Assembly: GCA_011109175.1 (NCBI GenBank)
Contig: RDEW01000015.1
Location: forward strand, 770,868 to 834,867
DNA: 64,000 nucleotides
Reading direction: 5' to 3'
DNA from: Dicyema japonicum
Taxonomy: Eukaryota; Dicyemida; Rhombozoa; Dicyemidae
The number at the start of each line of letters is the position of its first letter. Positions within the stretch are counted from its first letter, which is position 1. Below the pieces are notes generated by a model. The model worked only from the letters and a program-made list of their open reading frames with translations, was not told the origin of the DNA and ran no database searches. Position numbers and translations under genes: made by a program. Of this stretch, positions 55,855 through 64,000 are shown one piece after another.

Positions 55855-56010
55855 TCATATAGCGGCTGCCCTGACTGCGTGGCTATTCCCTCTCAAATGG
55901 CGAGCGAACTCACTCAAATTACCAGCAGCGCTCATGGGATCTCCTGATCGTGTAGAAACCCGATTCTCTAGACGACTCGAAAATAGAAAATTTAAAGCGC
56001 AAGGGAACCA
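55855..56010 (-). repeat. LINE-D 3' end, inverted
   Basis: The reverse complement shares 'tttctacacgatcaggaga', 'gagcgctgct' and 'gggaatagccacgcagtcag' with 5100-5195. It is the 3' end of a second LINE-D copy lying tail-to-tail with the fragment at 55040-55790. Confidence 0.75.
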
Positions 56011-56334
56011 CAAAATAGATTTTAAAATTAACAGAGAAAATTTCTAGATCATATTAGTAATAAAAAATCAAAAAAAATTACAGTGAAAACTATATCAAAA
56101 ATACAGAATTTTATTTAAGAACGCAATTTCTTAAAACTAACAAAATATTTTATAAATCCATCAAATTGCACAAATTTAGGAAAGAAAGCTGTCTCACCGA
56201 GTTAAAACCCAATTCTGAACTCGACATAAGTCAGTCCTAAAATAATCCTATTACTGACCATTCCAATAATCATGGGATATCAGGATAGTATGCTTCTCAC
56301 AAGACAAAATAAAACTCGCCTTGCTCACATCACC

Positions 56335-59334
56335 TTATCCACCAAAATTTAATCTCTCAATTTTTTTGCTATGTGCCAAGGAATTAACATCAATGAGATG
56401 ATAGGCAGTACTATGTTCTGGGTACAGAATCTGGATGAATTTTAAAGCAACCTGAACAACAACATAATATTTATCCATTTTAATATTTCTCATTTCAAGA
56501 TTTAGCACTACTTTTGATGAAAATAATGCCGGGAAAACGTGAGGTTTCGACTCCAGCCGTTCAACAGTCGGTGAAATCTTCAGAGTCACTTCTTCAGTTT
56601 CGAACAGGAATATATAGAAAACTTACTAAATGGCAGAAAGGGGAGGAAGGAGTCGTCCCTCAAAGCAGAGATGCAGCGATTAATAATAACATCGGGCGTG
56701 GAATTCATAATAATTCGTCTCAACTCAATAAGAAACACTGAATCGTTTAAATCGCTAAAATAAAAATATCAAAAACCAAATTTCGAGGAGTTCCATAAAA
56801 ATTGGTTTAAATTTTGTATCCCCCACACCAAGGTTCTGCTGAGTCTGGCAGAAGTTGACTAAATTAATAATCCACAGTCTTGTGCGCATAAAGCAGCAAA
56901 ATGTGTCCGTATTTTCCGCAAAATTGACAAATTTATGGATCAGATCAAATACCAGGAGGTTAATCTAACATTTCTAGTAAACAAACTTTTTCCAACTGAA
57001 ATTTGCATCGTTGGAATTTAATTGTATTTCTTAACGGAAAACTCGGGCAAAATGTCCAAATAAAACGACGAATCAAAACTTCAGTTTCAACAAAAATCGC
57101 GGAAAATTTCATAAATGGTTTAAATTTCTCATTTCTATCGGCTGCTAGTTTTAAATTTTCAATGTAATGGTCGATTTCAGGATTTTCGATGCTCTTTTTC
57201 CAATCAATGGACCTTAGAAGGTTCACAGAAGCGATGAAAATATCCTTAACATAATCTACTGTGGTTTTGAGCGAATTGAACGATTTAACGTCCAAGATAG
57301 GATCATCCACATGGAATTGGTTTATCTACCGAATACTAAATAAGGCTAACGTGTGGAGTTAAGTGGGGGACAAGGCTGCAAAGGTAGAAATAGTGGGACT
57401 TCATATAAGGCGGAAAAACGTTGAAAATAAGACTATTCTGTTTTGCAGCGTTTATCATCAATAACAGATTAGCTATATCTGCTAGTAAACAAATCATAAC
57501 AACATGCATTGTCGTTAATATGAGGTTCCACCGGGTCCAAGTCAGGGTCTATGTTGAGTAGGTCATATATGATCACATTAACAAAATTGGCATTCAGAGA
57601 GCCAAGTTGGGTCATTATTCTAAAAATAAAATAACCAATAAAATTATTCATAATAACTAAATAATTAAAATTTATTTTTAATAAAATAAATAATTAAAAG
57701 TACAAAATAATAGCTAAAATTTTCTCAGTTTCTACGACCTTGGGTACTAAATACATTTAATTAGTTGTTAGGCAAATCTGGGGTTAAATTTAATTATCTT
57801 TCATGAGAATTTATTCAAAAGTTAATTAATAAAATATTGAAAAATTAAAAATTATTCAAAAATAAATAAAATAAATTAATAGCAATAAATTTTAAAACGC
57901 TTACCGCCAAATTGAGAAATAATCTTCAGGGTAAAGTTCAAGATTGTATATTATGTAATTAAGAGCCTTTTGGAAGGACTCTGAGGATTCGAATGAAAAT
58001 AAAGGAATAATGTCGTGAAATGAATGCCTAATTTGCTCATCCATATCCTATAATAAAGAACAAATAAAATACGTGAAGTATGTCAAACATAATCTCAACT
58101 TGGTCAACTCTCAATAAATACGAGGATATGGAGGTTCGGAGACATTCAATAGTAGCCATGCGGACTTCGCAAATGTCATCACTGAGCAAGTCGATTATAT
58201 AGCCCATCGAAATGTCGCGAAAACGTGAATATTTTTCAGCAAACTTTCCAATCGATCTAACACATGCAATTCGGACGGCTGAAAATATCAAATACCTAAA
58301 ACCGGAAAATTCATCTTCTAACGCCTCAAGGAATACTCCCATAGCTCCCAATCCTGTGAGGCGTATTTCGTCAGGATCAATATCTTCCAAACCAAAGACA
58401 GAAGACCCAGTCGTCCACTTTTGCCCTGCAGACCACTGGCCAGAACGATAAAGATTTTTTTGTTTTTCCGAGAAACCCACAACTTTCTAAATTTTAATTT
58501 AAATATATTTATTATTTCAAAAATACTTAAATTTAAATAAAAATAATAATAAAATTATATGATTTTTGTGTAAAATTTATATTTAAAAAAGGAAATAAAC
58601 TTTTAAATCAGATATGACTTGTCTGTCGAATGTGCTAAGAAGCACGTGCTCTGAAACTCCTTCAAGAAGAGACTAAGCCTTATAAAACATCCTACAATGT
58701 TTTTCATAGCCTCAATTCGAACCGTTAAAGTTGAATCTCTGATCATTTCGGAGATTTTGTCGAAAGTTTCCCTCGAGTGAGATTCGTGGTAGTTACTATG
58801 AGCAACCAACAAACGGATTGAGATCATTCTAACGTCGTCAATTGGATCGTTTAGTATTTTATCAAACATTGAGCTTATATTGGGAAGCTTCACTCGGCAG
58901 TTTGAATAAATTGTGGCCTACAAATTAGTCCTCCTCAAGTCATACAAGGGATTCGATCGTGACGGAGCGGACTCGAGAGTCGAAATCCTAGGAACATTCG
59001 AGAATTTTGTTAAAAATTGGCTCGTATTCGCCATATAAATGGACCATAAATTGGGTGAGGAATTTAATCGAGGAAATCTTTCGAATGCAATTCTTGTCTA
59101 AAATAAACTGTTTCATTAATCTTTAGAGGCAATACTCTATAAATAGTTGATATAAAATCCCGTACTTTACATTCGTTTGACTGCGTGTTTAGTAGCTCTA
59201 ATATATTTGCTGAATTTGATAAAGGTTCAGTACCTTTTAGATAAAATAAAATTCTTACAAATTTCGCTAATAATTGATGAAAAGAATGGCGATTTCGGAA
59301 ACCACTTGATATCCTCACTAGAATCTACTGTCAT
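56335..59334 (-). CDS. INTS4: Integrator complex subunit 4
   Basis: HEAT-repeat scaffold of the Integrator cleavage module that processes snRNA 3' ends. Recognisable blocks: ILFYLKGTEPLSNSANILEL, DFDSRVRSVTIESLATIYSN, VRMISIRLLVAHS, FDKISEMIRDSTLTVRIEAM, LLSTFDRQVISDL, EKQKNLYRSGQWSAGQKW (matches ..ELYSSGEFSSGRKW of animals), LEALEDEFSAVRIACVRSIG, ICEVRMATIECLRTSIS, NDNAYIANLLLMINAAKQ and the C-terminal part ending IERLNFGG. Introns include 58918-58945 (28), 58673-58695 (23), 58487-58600 (114), 58279-58302 (24), 58048-58072 (25), 57620-57904 (285), 57479-57503 (25), 57326-57350 (25), 56965-56986 (22), 56755-56776 (22) and 56592-56626 (35). The N-terminus is uncertain: a TAG just before DFDSRVR (58980s) requires a 57-bp intron or is a defect. 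After the TAA at 56335 the frame stays open for over 20 codons (SFILSCEKHTILISHDYW), so the true end may be later. Confidence 0.9.
57620..57904 (-). other. Long intron (285 bp) in INTS4
   Basis: Donor gtaagcg at 57904 follows ...EDYFSIWR and acceptor ttttag at 57620 precedes IMTQLGSLNANF. Both exons match INTS4 and the phase agrees. It is roughly ten times longer than the neighbouring introns and almost wholly A/T. Confidence 0.75.
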
Positions 59335-59434
59335 TCAAATTATTTAACAATTTTTAAATTTTTTATTAATGTTAGTTGATAATTAGAATGAAATAAACTT
59401 TATAAAATAAAAATAATTTTAAGATTATAAATAT

Positions 59435-59945
59435 TCACCTCTCGGTGCTAGTCAAGCACAATAAACCGGACATTGTGGTACACGATAAGGAGTCTGGCCA
59501 AGTCCTTATCATAGAGGTTGGCATCACGTCTCAAGACCGTTTGCAGACTGTGGAGGTGGAGAAAAAAAGGAAGTATGACTTTCTTGCAAACGAGATGGGG
59601 CAGATGCTTGGTTGCAAGGTCCTCGTTATTCCTATAGTAATGACGTGGGAAGGAATTGCAACAAAGTACCACAAGGGTTATCTGAAGCAGTTGGGGGTAG
59701 ATAGGAAGCTCCAGGCCTATCTACAGTCCACTGTGTTAAAGCGGACCCTAGAGAGCCTGACACTGGAGTATAGGAGGCAGAGCCCTGAGATGCCATATGG
59801 GCAGAGGGTTCAATTGGACAAGGCGCTCTCGGAGTTGTTTCAGCAACCAGAATCGAACCTGCCTGAGGAGGCTGGCGAACAGGCAGGCGAGGAAGGTTGT
59901 TGATTATTAAATATATTAACATTTTTATTGTTGGTTAAATAAAGT
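59435..59945 (+). mobile_element. LINE-C 3' end with open nuclease frame
   Basis: Plus frame 59445-59903 encodes LVKHNKPDIVVHDKES, VLIIEVGITSQDRLQTVEVE, KKRKYDFLANEMGQML, LVIPIVMTWEGIATKYHKGY and ends EEAGEQAGEEGC. KPDIVV plus IIEVGI supply the PD and E of a PD-(D/E)XK restriction-like endonuclease used for target-primed reverse transcription. RT is absent, so this is a 5'-truncated insertion. A close inverted copy is at 30880-31350. It begins directly after the INTS4 5' end. Confidence 0.82.
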
Positions 59946-59959
59946 AAATATTCACCTTA

Positions 59960-60110
59960 TACAGGTTTCCCCTCTGTGGAGATTAATCCAGGACTCCAAA
60001 ACTAACCGAAGGAAAAGGACTGGTATGGACACCAGGATCACTTAATTAAACGATAACTTTTATCCTCTTTCTCGTGATTTTTGGGTTAAAATAAAATAAA
60101 TGAATAAAAT
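59960..60110. repeat. Repeat shared with 27340-27430, with common tail
   Basis: 'tgtggagattaatccaggactcc' and 'aggaaaaggactggtatgga' match 27340-27400 nearly word for word. After them comes the conserved tail 'ggatcacttaattaaacg ... ctcgtgat' also seen at LINE-A and SINE-A ends. Here it is in plus orientation. Confidence 0.55.
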
Positions 60111-60739
60111 ACAGGTTTCAAGATGTCACTGACCTCCTAACGCTCTAGTTAGTGCTGTATCTCGTATCGCGTCTGTTAAAACCGATACCTACTTGGTCGA
60201 AGGATTCCTTTCTGTTTTTTCTCTTCTTCAATTCATACGAGACGTTGTGGATTCCATCAAAGAAGAAGGATAGAATCCCACAACTGGTCTAACCTAAATT
60301 CGTTAGCACGTGGTGATGTATTAGATTTTGTAGTGCTTTACATTATAATGAGCTCAATTTTTCAATAGATTTTGGGTTACCGATAAGAGATATAATATTC
60401 TTTGTTAATAACCCACTTTCCCTCATACAGAACCTGTTAAAACTCATGGAAATTATCCAAGAGTCCTTAGAGTGTGAATCCAGATAACTATTATGGTTAT
60501 CAAAGAGCCATTGAACCTAAAAAGTGTAACAAGAAAAAAAAGTTTAAGTTTTACGATAATAATTTCCCCTTTGGAGAGGAATAGTATTATTTCAATGAAT
60601 AAACCTACACCTCGGTAGGACAAACACTTTATACTAATTGCGAGTATAATCCGGTTCCCCAGTGAGGTATCACTGATGAGAACTTAGCTCGTCAAGCCTG
60701 AAGCACCTTCAGTCAGAATGAGAAACAGCAATATTCGAC

Positions 60740-61039
60740 TCACGAAACATCTGAATTTTTTTGGCACTTGAATAATATTTCGAAAGAAATTAAAAGATTG
60801 TTTCCTAAAACTGAATAAAAATATTTTAAAAATCGTCTGGACTGTCTTACAGAGTTTCTAGAATATGTTACAAGTGCGAAATAAACCAATTTATTTTGAT
60901 CCTCAGTCAGATAAAACAAATAATATTTAACTGTTCGTACTAGTTTAATTTCTGAAAAAAATTCATCTTCAACTTTTTGATAAAGCACCACGCCACGTGG
61001 CTCGTTGATAAGTTCTTTGAGGTATGTAAGTATTTTCAC
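60740..61039 (-). CDS. Hypothetical protein fragment
   Basis: An open minus-strand frame of 99 codons (YLKELINEPRGVVLYQKVED, KLVRTVKYYLFYLTEDQNKL, FALVTYSRNS). The part up to RNS looks like a folded protein with alternating hydrophobics. Beyond it a gtaag donor occurs near 60851, so the gene may continue in another exon. The frame lacks a clear ATG (it opens from a GTG). I do not recognise the family. Confidence 0.35.
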   Translation of the reverse strand: MKILTYLKELINEPRGVVLYQKVEDEFFSEIKLVRTVKYYLFYLTEDQNKLVYFALVTYSRNSVRQSRRFLKYFYSVLGNNLLISFEILFKCQKNSDVS

Positions 61040-61199
61040 ATCTCCAATGCTCTCAAGGTGTTCCCTCTTTTTACAAAAACATGTTTGAAAAAAAGAAAAC
61101 TTAAATTAAAAAAATTGACTTAATAAATTTAAAAAAAGAAGATATGTAAGGTTTATTTTTTGCGTAACCGTTGTCAGGTCACATTTAACATTCATTTCT

Positions 61200-61550
61200 T
61201 AATAAATATGCTTGGCTGAACGGGTTGCCATCATCGTCAATTGGTTCCCTTCTGGAATAGGACTCTCTCCAGAATGGGATATCTATCAGTCTCGGCATCG
61301 ACCTGTGCCAGCCTCATCCATTCCGTTGTTGACTGCAAAGGAGCCGCTCTCTTGCCGTCTCAGCAGAGGTGGGTTCCCGAGGCATGCAGCCATCAACGGG
61401 GTTATGATGAAGCGCTCTCTTGAAGCGGCTGGATTCCCGTCGTCTATGGAACCGATGGGCCTGGATCGTGGAGATCAAAAGCGCCCAGAGGAGGTTACTT
61501 CTTCCCCTTCTCTCATGGAAAATGCTTGATTTGTGATGGGCCTGTACCGA
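61200..61550 (+). mobile_element. LINE-D C-terminal fragment
   Basis: Plus strand reads LSRGGFPRHAAINGVMMKRS, LEAAGFPSSMEPMGLDRGDQ and KRPEEVT, the same sequence context as RFPRHMAFNKVVRRALDAAG...KRADGM in the copy at 4745-4860. It ends before the WDxT motif. Probably the start of the restriction-like nuclease region. Confidence 0.7.
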
Positions 61551-62059
61551 TACCTTTTCCCAGTCGATACTTGCTGGTTCCGCGTTGAAAGCGCGGGAGA
61601 CTGCTCGGACTTTCTAAGATTTGATATAAAAAATAGGATAGCCTCTCCACAAGATTCCACGTACAGCCCGTTTTTATGGAGTCTTCGGTACCATAACGGT
61701 CTCTTTTCTAAGATCGCTTTGGTTAATGATTTGAAATTTAGCATAAGGAAATCATTTGGCTGTTATAAAGGATTTCTCTGGCAGTTGTCAGAGGGAACAG
61801 CAATTCCATTTTATCAGCTGGATTATTTTGATTGTCTTGTTTTGTAATAAATTGTTTTTTTTTTATAAATAAGCAAAATTTTAAATATTTTCTTTAATGT
61901 AGATCATTGTTATTTGACCGGGGACCAGTTTAGTCTGTTGAATTTTTCTGGGGACCACATGTAACAAAACAATTTAATAAAAAATTAGCAAAATAAAAAA
62001 ATCATAATATTTAGAGTTAGTGTGATTTTTGATTTTGCTTTTCAGAAACTAGCAGTCCA

Positions 62060-62239
62060 ATTTTTTGTACAATGTTGATAAGTGCCATTCTCATATCGTC
62101 TTCCACCTTACAGGGTTTTCAATTCAAAGTGAGAACTTGTTCACATCAAATTTTTGGTACAATGTTGGTAAGTGCCATTCTCATATCGTCTTCCACCTTA
62201 CAGGGTTTTCAATTCAAAGTGAGAACTTGTTCACATCAA
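62060..62239. repeat. Two-copy 90-bp tandem repeat
   Basis: The segment with 'gtgccattctcatatcgtc' and 'ttccaccttacagggttttc' occurs at 62060-62149 and again at 62150-62239 with only a few differences. The unit ends in a partial copy of the adjacent transposon's terminal repeat (ttcacatcaaa), so it probably arose by duplication at the insertion border. Confidence 0.85.
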
Positions 62240-63512
62240 AGTGAGAATCATTCACATCAAAGTGAGAATTTCTTTTATGTAAAATGATTTGCAATCATCT
62301 TGTGAAATGTCTTGACTGTATTTTCTATTCCAAAGAAAAGCATTTCTTCGCTTGTTGGCTTTAGATTTTTCAGTATTTTTTCCACTTAAAGAACATATTC
62401 TCAATAGGATTCAAAAAAGGGGAATAAGGAGGCAATAATTTCAGTTGGTTATTGTTTTGATCAAAATTTTCCTTTATCAAAGCACTTTTATGAAATGGAG
62501 CATTATTGCAGATCACCACAATATTTTGTAAATTTTTTTCATTTACCAAATATTGGAAAAGATCATTTATATATCCCATGATACTTTCCGTGCTATATGG
62601 CTTCATTGAAATTTTGTAAAATATGATCTCCGACTTTGACACTGCACAGCACACACTAATATTCCTTGATCTGATTAATTTAACCACTAGAGTGGGTGTT
62701 TGGCCTTTTTTAGCTTTCCCGTAGTTGTTCCTCATTGATATATTGAATCCAACCTAAAGTTATGAAGTAATAAACGAACTTCATCCACAAAAAAATTGTT
62801 TTCTAGAGTCTCCAATAAATAGATAACCAGTTTTTGCAGAGATACATAGGTTTTCGCTAATTGAGTTAGCTGTGGATCCATTGGACTACATATTTTTAAT
62901 AAAACGCCTATTTTCATCAGACAAATTTCGGGACATTAACAATTACNAAATTTTGCTTTCTAGAGTAGTGGATAGTGTGCCAATAAATTCTTTGGCATAT
63001 TGTTTACGTAAAGCATCCACATCATTTGATATTCTTCGTTCTGGAAGAAGTTGAATTTTTTAAAAGAGTAGTTGAATCCTTCTAAATGATAATGGATCGC
63101 ATATGTTCCGATCGTTAAACCAAATTTAGCAAATATTTTCGAGGATATTTTTTACAAGAACAAGAAATATTACACGAATCCGATATTTCATTCTTATAAA
63201 CAGAGAAATTTCTTTAGTGATTTTTGTATTTCGAGGATCGCCCTGTGGATTACTTGCAATTTTCCCAATTTTTTTGAAGTCCCCAATAATTCGATAGACA
63301 GTTTTCGCAGGGATACATAGGTTTTCGCTAATTGACTTAGCTGTGGATCCATTGGAATACATATTAATAATAAAACGCCTATTTTCATCAGACAAATTTC
63401 GGGACATTAACAATTACGAAGATTAAATATTTGTAGTTACGAAGATTAAAATTTATTTAATGTCAATTTAAATAATTCTCACTTTGATGTGAATAATTCT
63501 CACATTGATGTG
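62232..63512 (-). mobile_element. Tc1/IS630-like DNA transposon with 39-bp inverted repeats
   Basis: Terminal repeats 62232-62270 and 63474-63512 are inverted copies differing at two of 39 positions, and each contains an internal repeat of cacatcaa.gtgagaat. The minus strand encodes a transposase in pieces: an N-terminal helix-turn-helix (MSRNLSDENRRFIINMYSNG, TAKSISENLCIPAKTVYRII) at 63126-63407 and a C-terminal DDE part at 62370-62735 (NIVVICNNAPFHKS, LKLLPPYSPFLNPIENMFF). The two do not join: the N-terminal coding region is partly repeated at 62830-62946 next to an undetermined base (62947). The element is either defective or misassembled there. Confidence 0.88.
62947..62947. other. Ambiguous base (assembly uncertainty)
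   Basis: An N stands here at the end of a 115-bp stretch that repeats 63290-63412 ('aacgcctattttcatcagac'). A second N is at 63678. The duplication ending exactly at the N suggests a contig join. Confidence 0.8.
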
Positions 63513-64000
63513 TGTCGCGTCCCGTGGTGGCGACGCGTCCCACACTGGTTACATGTCACCTTTCAATCACTATCAGGTCACTATCAATTGTCATACTTAA
63601 TGTGGCTTTGATCATTTTTAATTGTGTCGGACATATAATATCTTTTGCCGTTATTCATAAATATTCATCATGTGCTCNAGAATCAATCCATTTGCAAATA
63701 ACCATTACAATCAAATAACAAAAAAACACGTGGAATAAAATTAATTAAATATTCTAATGCGAATAAATAATAAAAATTAAATAATTTTTTTAGTCATAAA
63801 AATTAATTGACCTAAAAATATTTCTGGGGACCACATTAAGAATCACTGATTTAGATGGTTGTTTTGAATTAAAGGCTTCCAAAATTTCGAAAAGTGACTT
63901 TTATATATTGGAAGTGCGACAGATATCGGTACGAACATCTAGCAAAGATGAGATGGCTGATTAAAGAGGCTGGCATCACCTGACGGCCGCGTATTCTATT

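Larger units (their letters stand above)
61905..63848. mobile_element. hAT element carrying a nested Tc1/IS630-like transposon
   Basis: The right end reads 'ggggaccacattaagaatcactg' up to 63848, reverse complement CAGTGATTCTTAATGTGGTC, a classic hAT end. The left end at 61905 is a weaker match (cattgttatttgaccggggacc). The flanks atgtagat (61897-61904) and atttagat (63849-63856) match in 7 of 8 positions and fit the hAT target consensus nTnnnnAn. No hAT transposase is visible inside, and most of the interior is the Tc1/IS630-like element at 62232-63512. Confidence 0.68.

Noticed and set aside
61533-61847. Plus frame of 104 codons after the LINE-D fragment
   Set aside because: It overlaps an equally long minus-strand frame, and neither has a recognisable motif or intron support.
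1-64000. Ciliate (Stentor-type 15-16 bp introns) or nucleomorph origin
   Set aside because: Introns here are 21-28 bp, standard stop codons are used, and the transposon load with Tigger, hAT and several LINEs plus NHERF-like and INTS4 genes fits an animal better.
1-64000. CRISPR arrays, operons, bacterial insertion sequences or phage
   Set aside because: None of the repeats has regular spacer structure, the genes are intron-bearing and eukaryotic, and the transposases are of animal superfamilies.

Overview
The window is AT-rich eukaryotic DNA, very probably from a simple metazoan with extremely compact introns. Seven protein-coding genes can be assembled exon by exon, and their introns are almost all GT...AG introns of 21-28 bp. 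Examples are the proteasome alpha-7 introns at 29130-29155, 29528-29550 and 29734-29756 and the cathepsin L introns at 7564-7584, 7725-7746, 7927-7949 and 8141-8163. Introns this short, with animal-type genes (INTS4, TRAPPC3, a two-PDZ NHERF-like protein, cathepsin L, PSMA7), fit a dicyemid mesozoan such as Dicyema. That assignment is inference from intron size and gene content.

Host genes, left to right: 605-1304 (+) Asn/Gln/Tyr-rich protein of unknown function; 7413-8532 (+) cathepsin L-like cysteine protease; 24853-25892 (-) NHERF-like tandem PDZ adaptor; 29031-29852 (+) proteasome subunit alpha-7; 43394-44655 (-) D-2-hydroxyacid dehydrogenase; 48957-49290 (-) small acidic coiled-coil-like protein; 50587-51162 (-) TRAPPC3/Bet3; 56335-59334 (-) Integrator subunit 4. 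They are unrelated housekeeping genes with no operon-like clustering. Several carry single- or two-base losses that break the frame while homology continues in the next frame, which suggests either consensus errors or decay.

Most of the rest is transposon debris. Four non-LTR families recur. LINE-A (13510-16200, -) has a GDVESNPGP 2A ribosome-skipping motif directly before its endonuclease. LINE-B (19238-22262, -) is an almost intact AP-endonuclease/RT element with a (TAA)n tail. LINE-C is an R4/Dong-like element with a restriction-like endonuclease (10996-13040 and several 3' ends). LINE-D (3090-5200, 55040-55790, 61200-61550) has GVQxGDxxGPLLF and KRPDG...WD motifs. Short derivatives joining LINE 5' and 3' ends, and tRNA-derived SINEs, are also present. 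DNA transposons include two pogo/Tigger elements with TA target duplications (36184-37417 and 40745-42359), a small hAT (26665-27093), and a larger hAT (61905-63848) that contains a Tc1/IS630-like element with 39-bp inverted repeats. Nesting is visible in several places (Tigger inside LINE-B, hAT inside LINE-B, Tc1-like inside hAT). No rRNA, functional tRNA, CRISPR or prokaryotic genes were seen.
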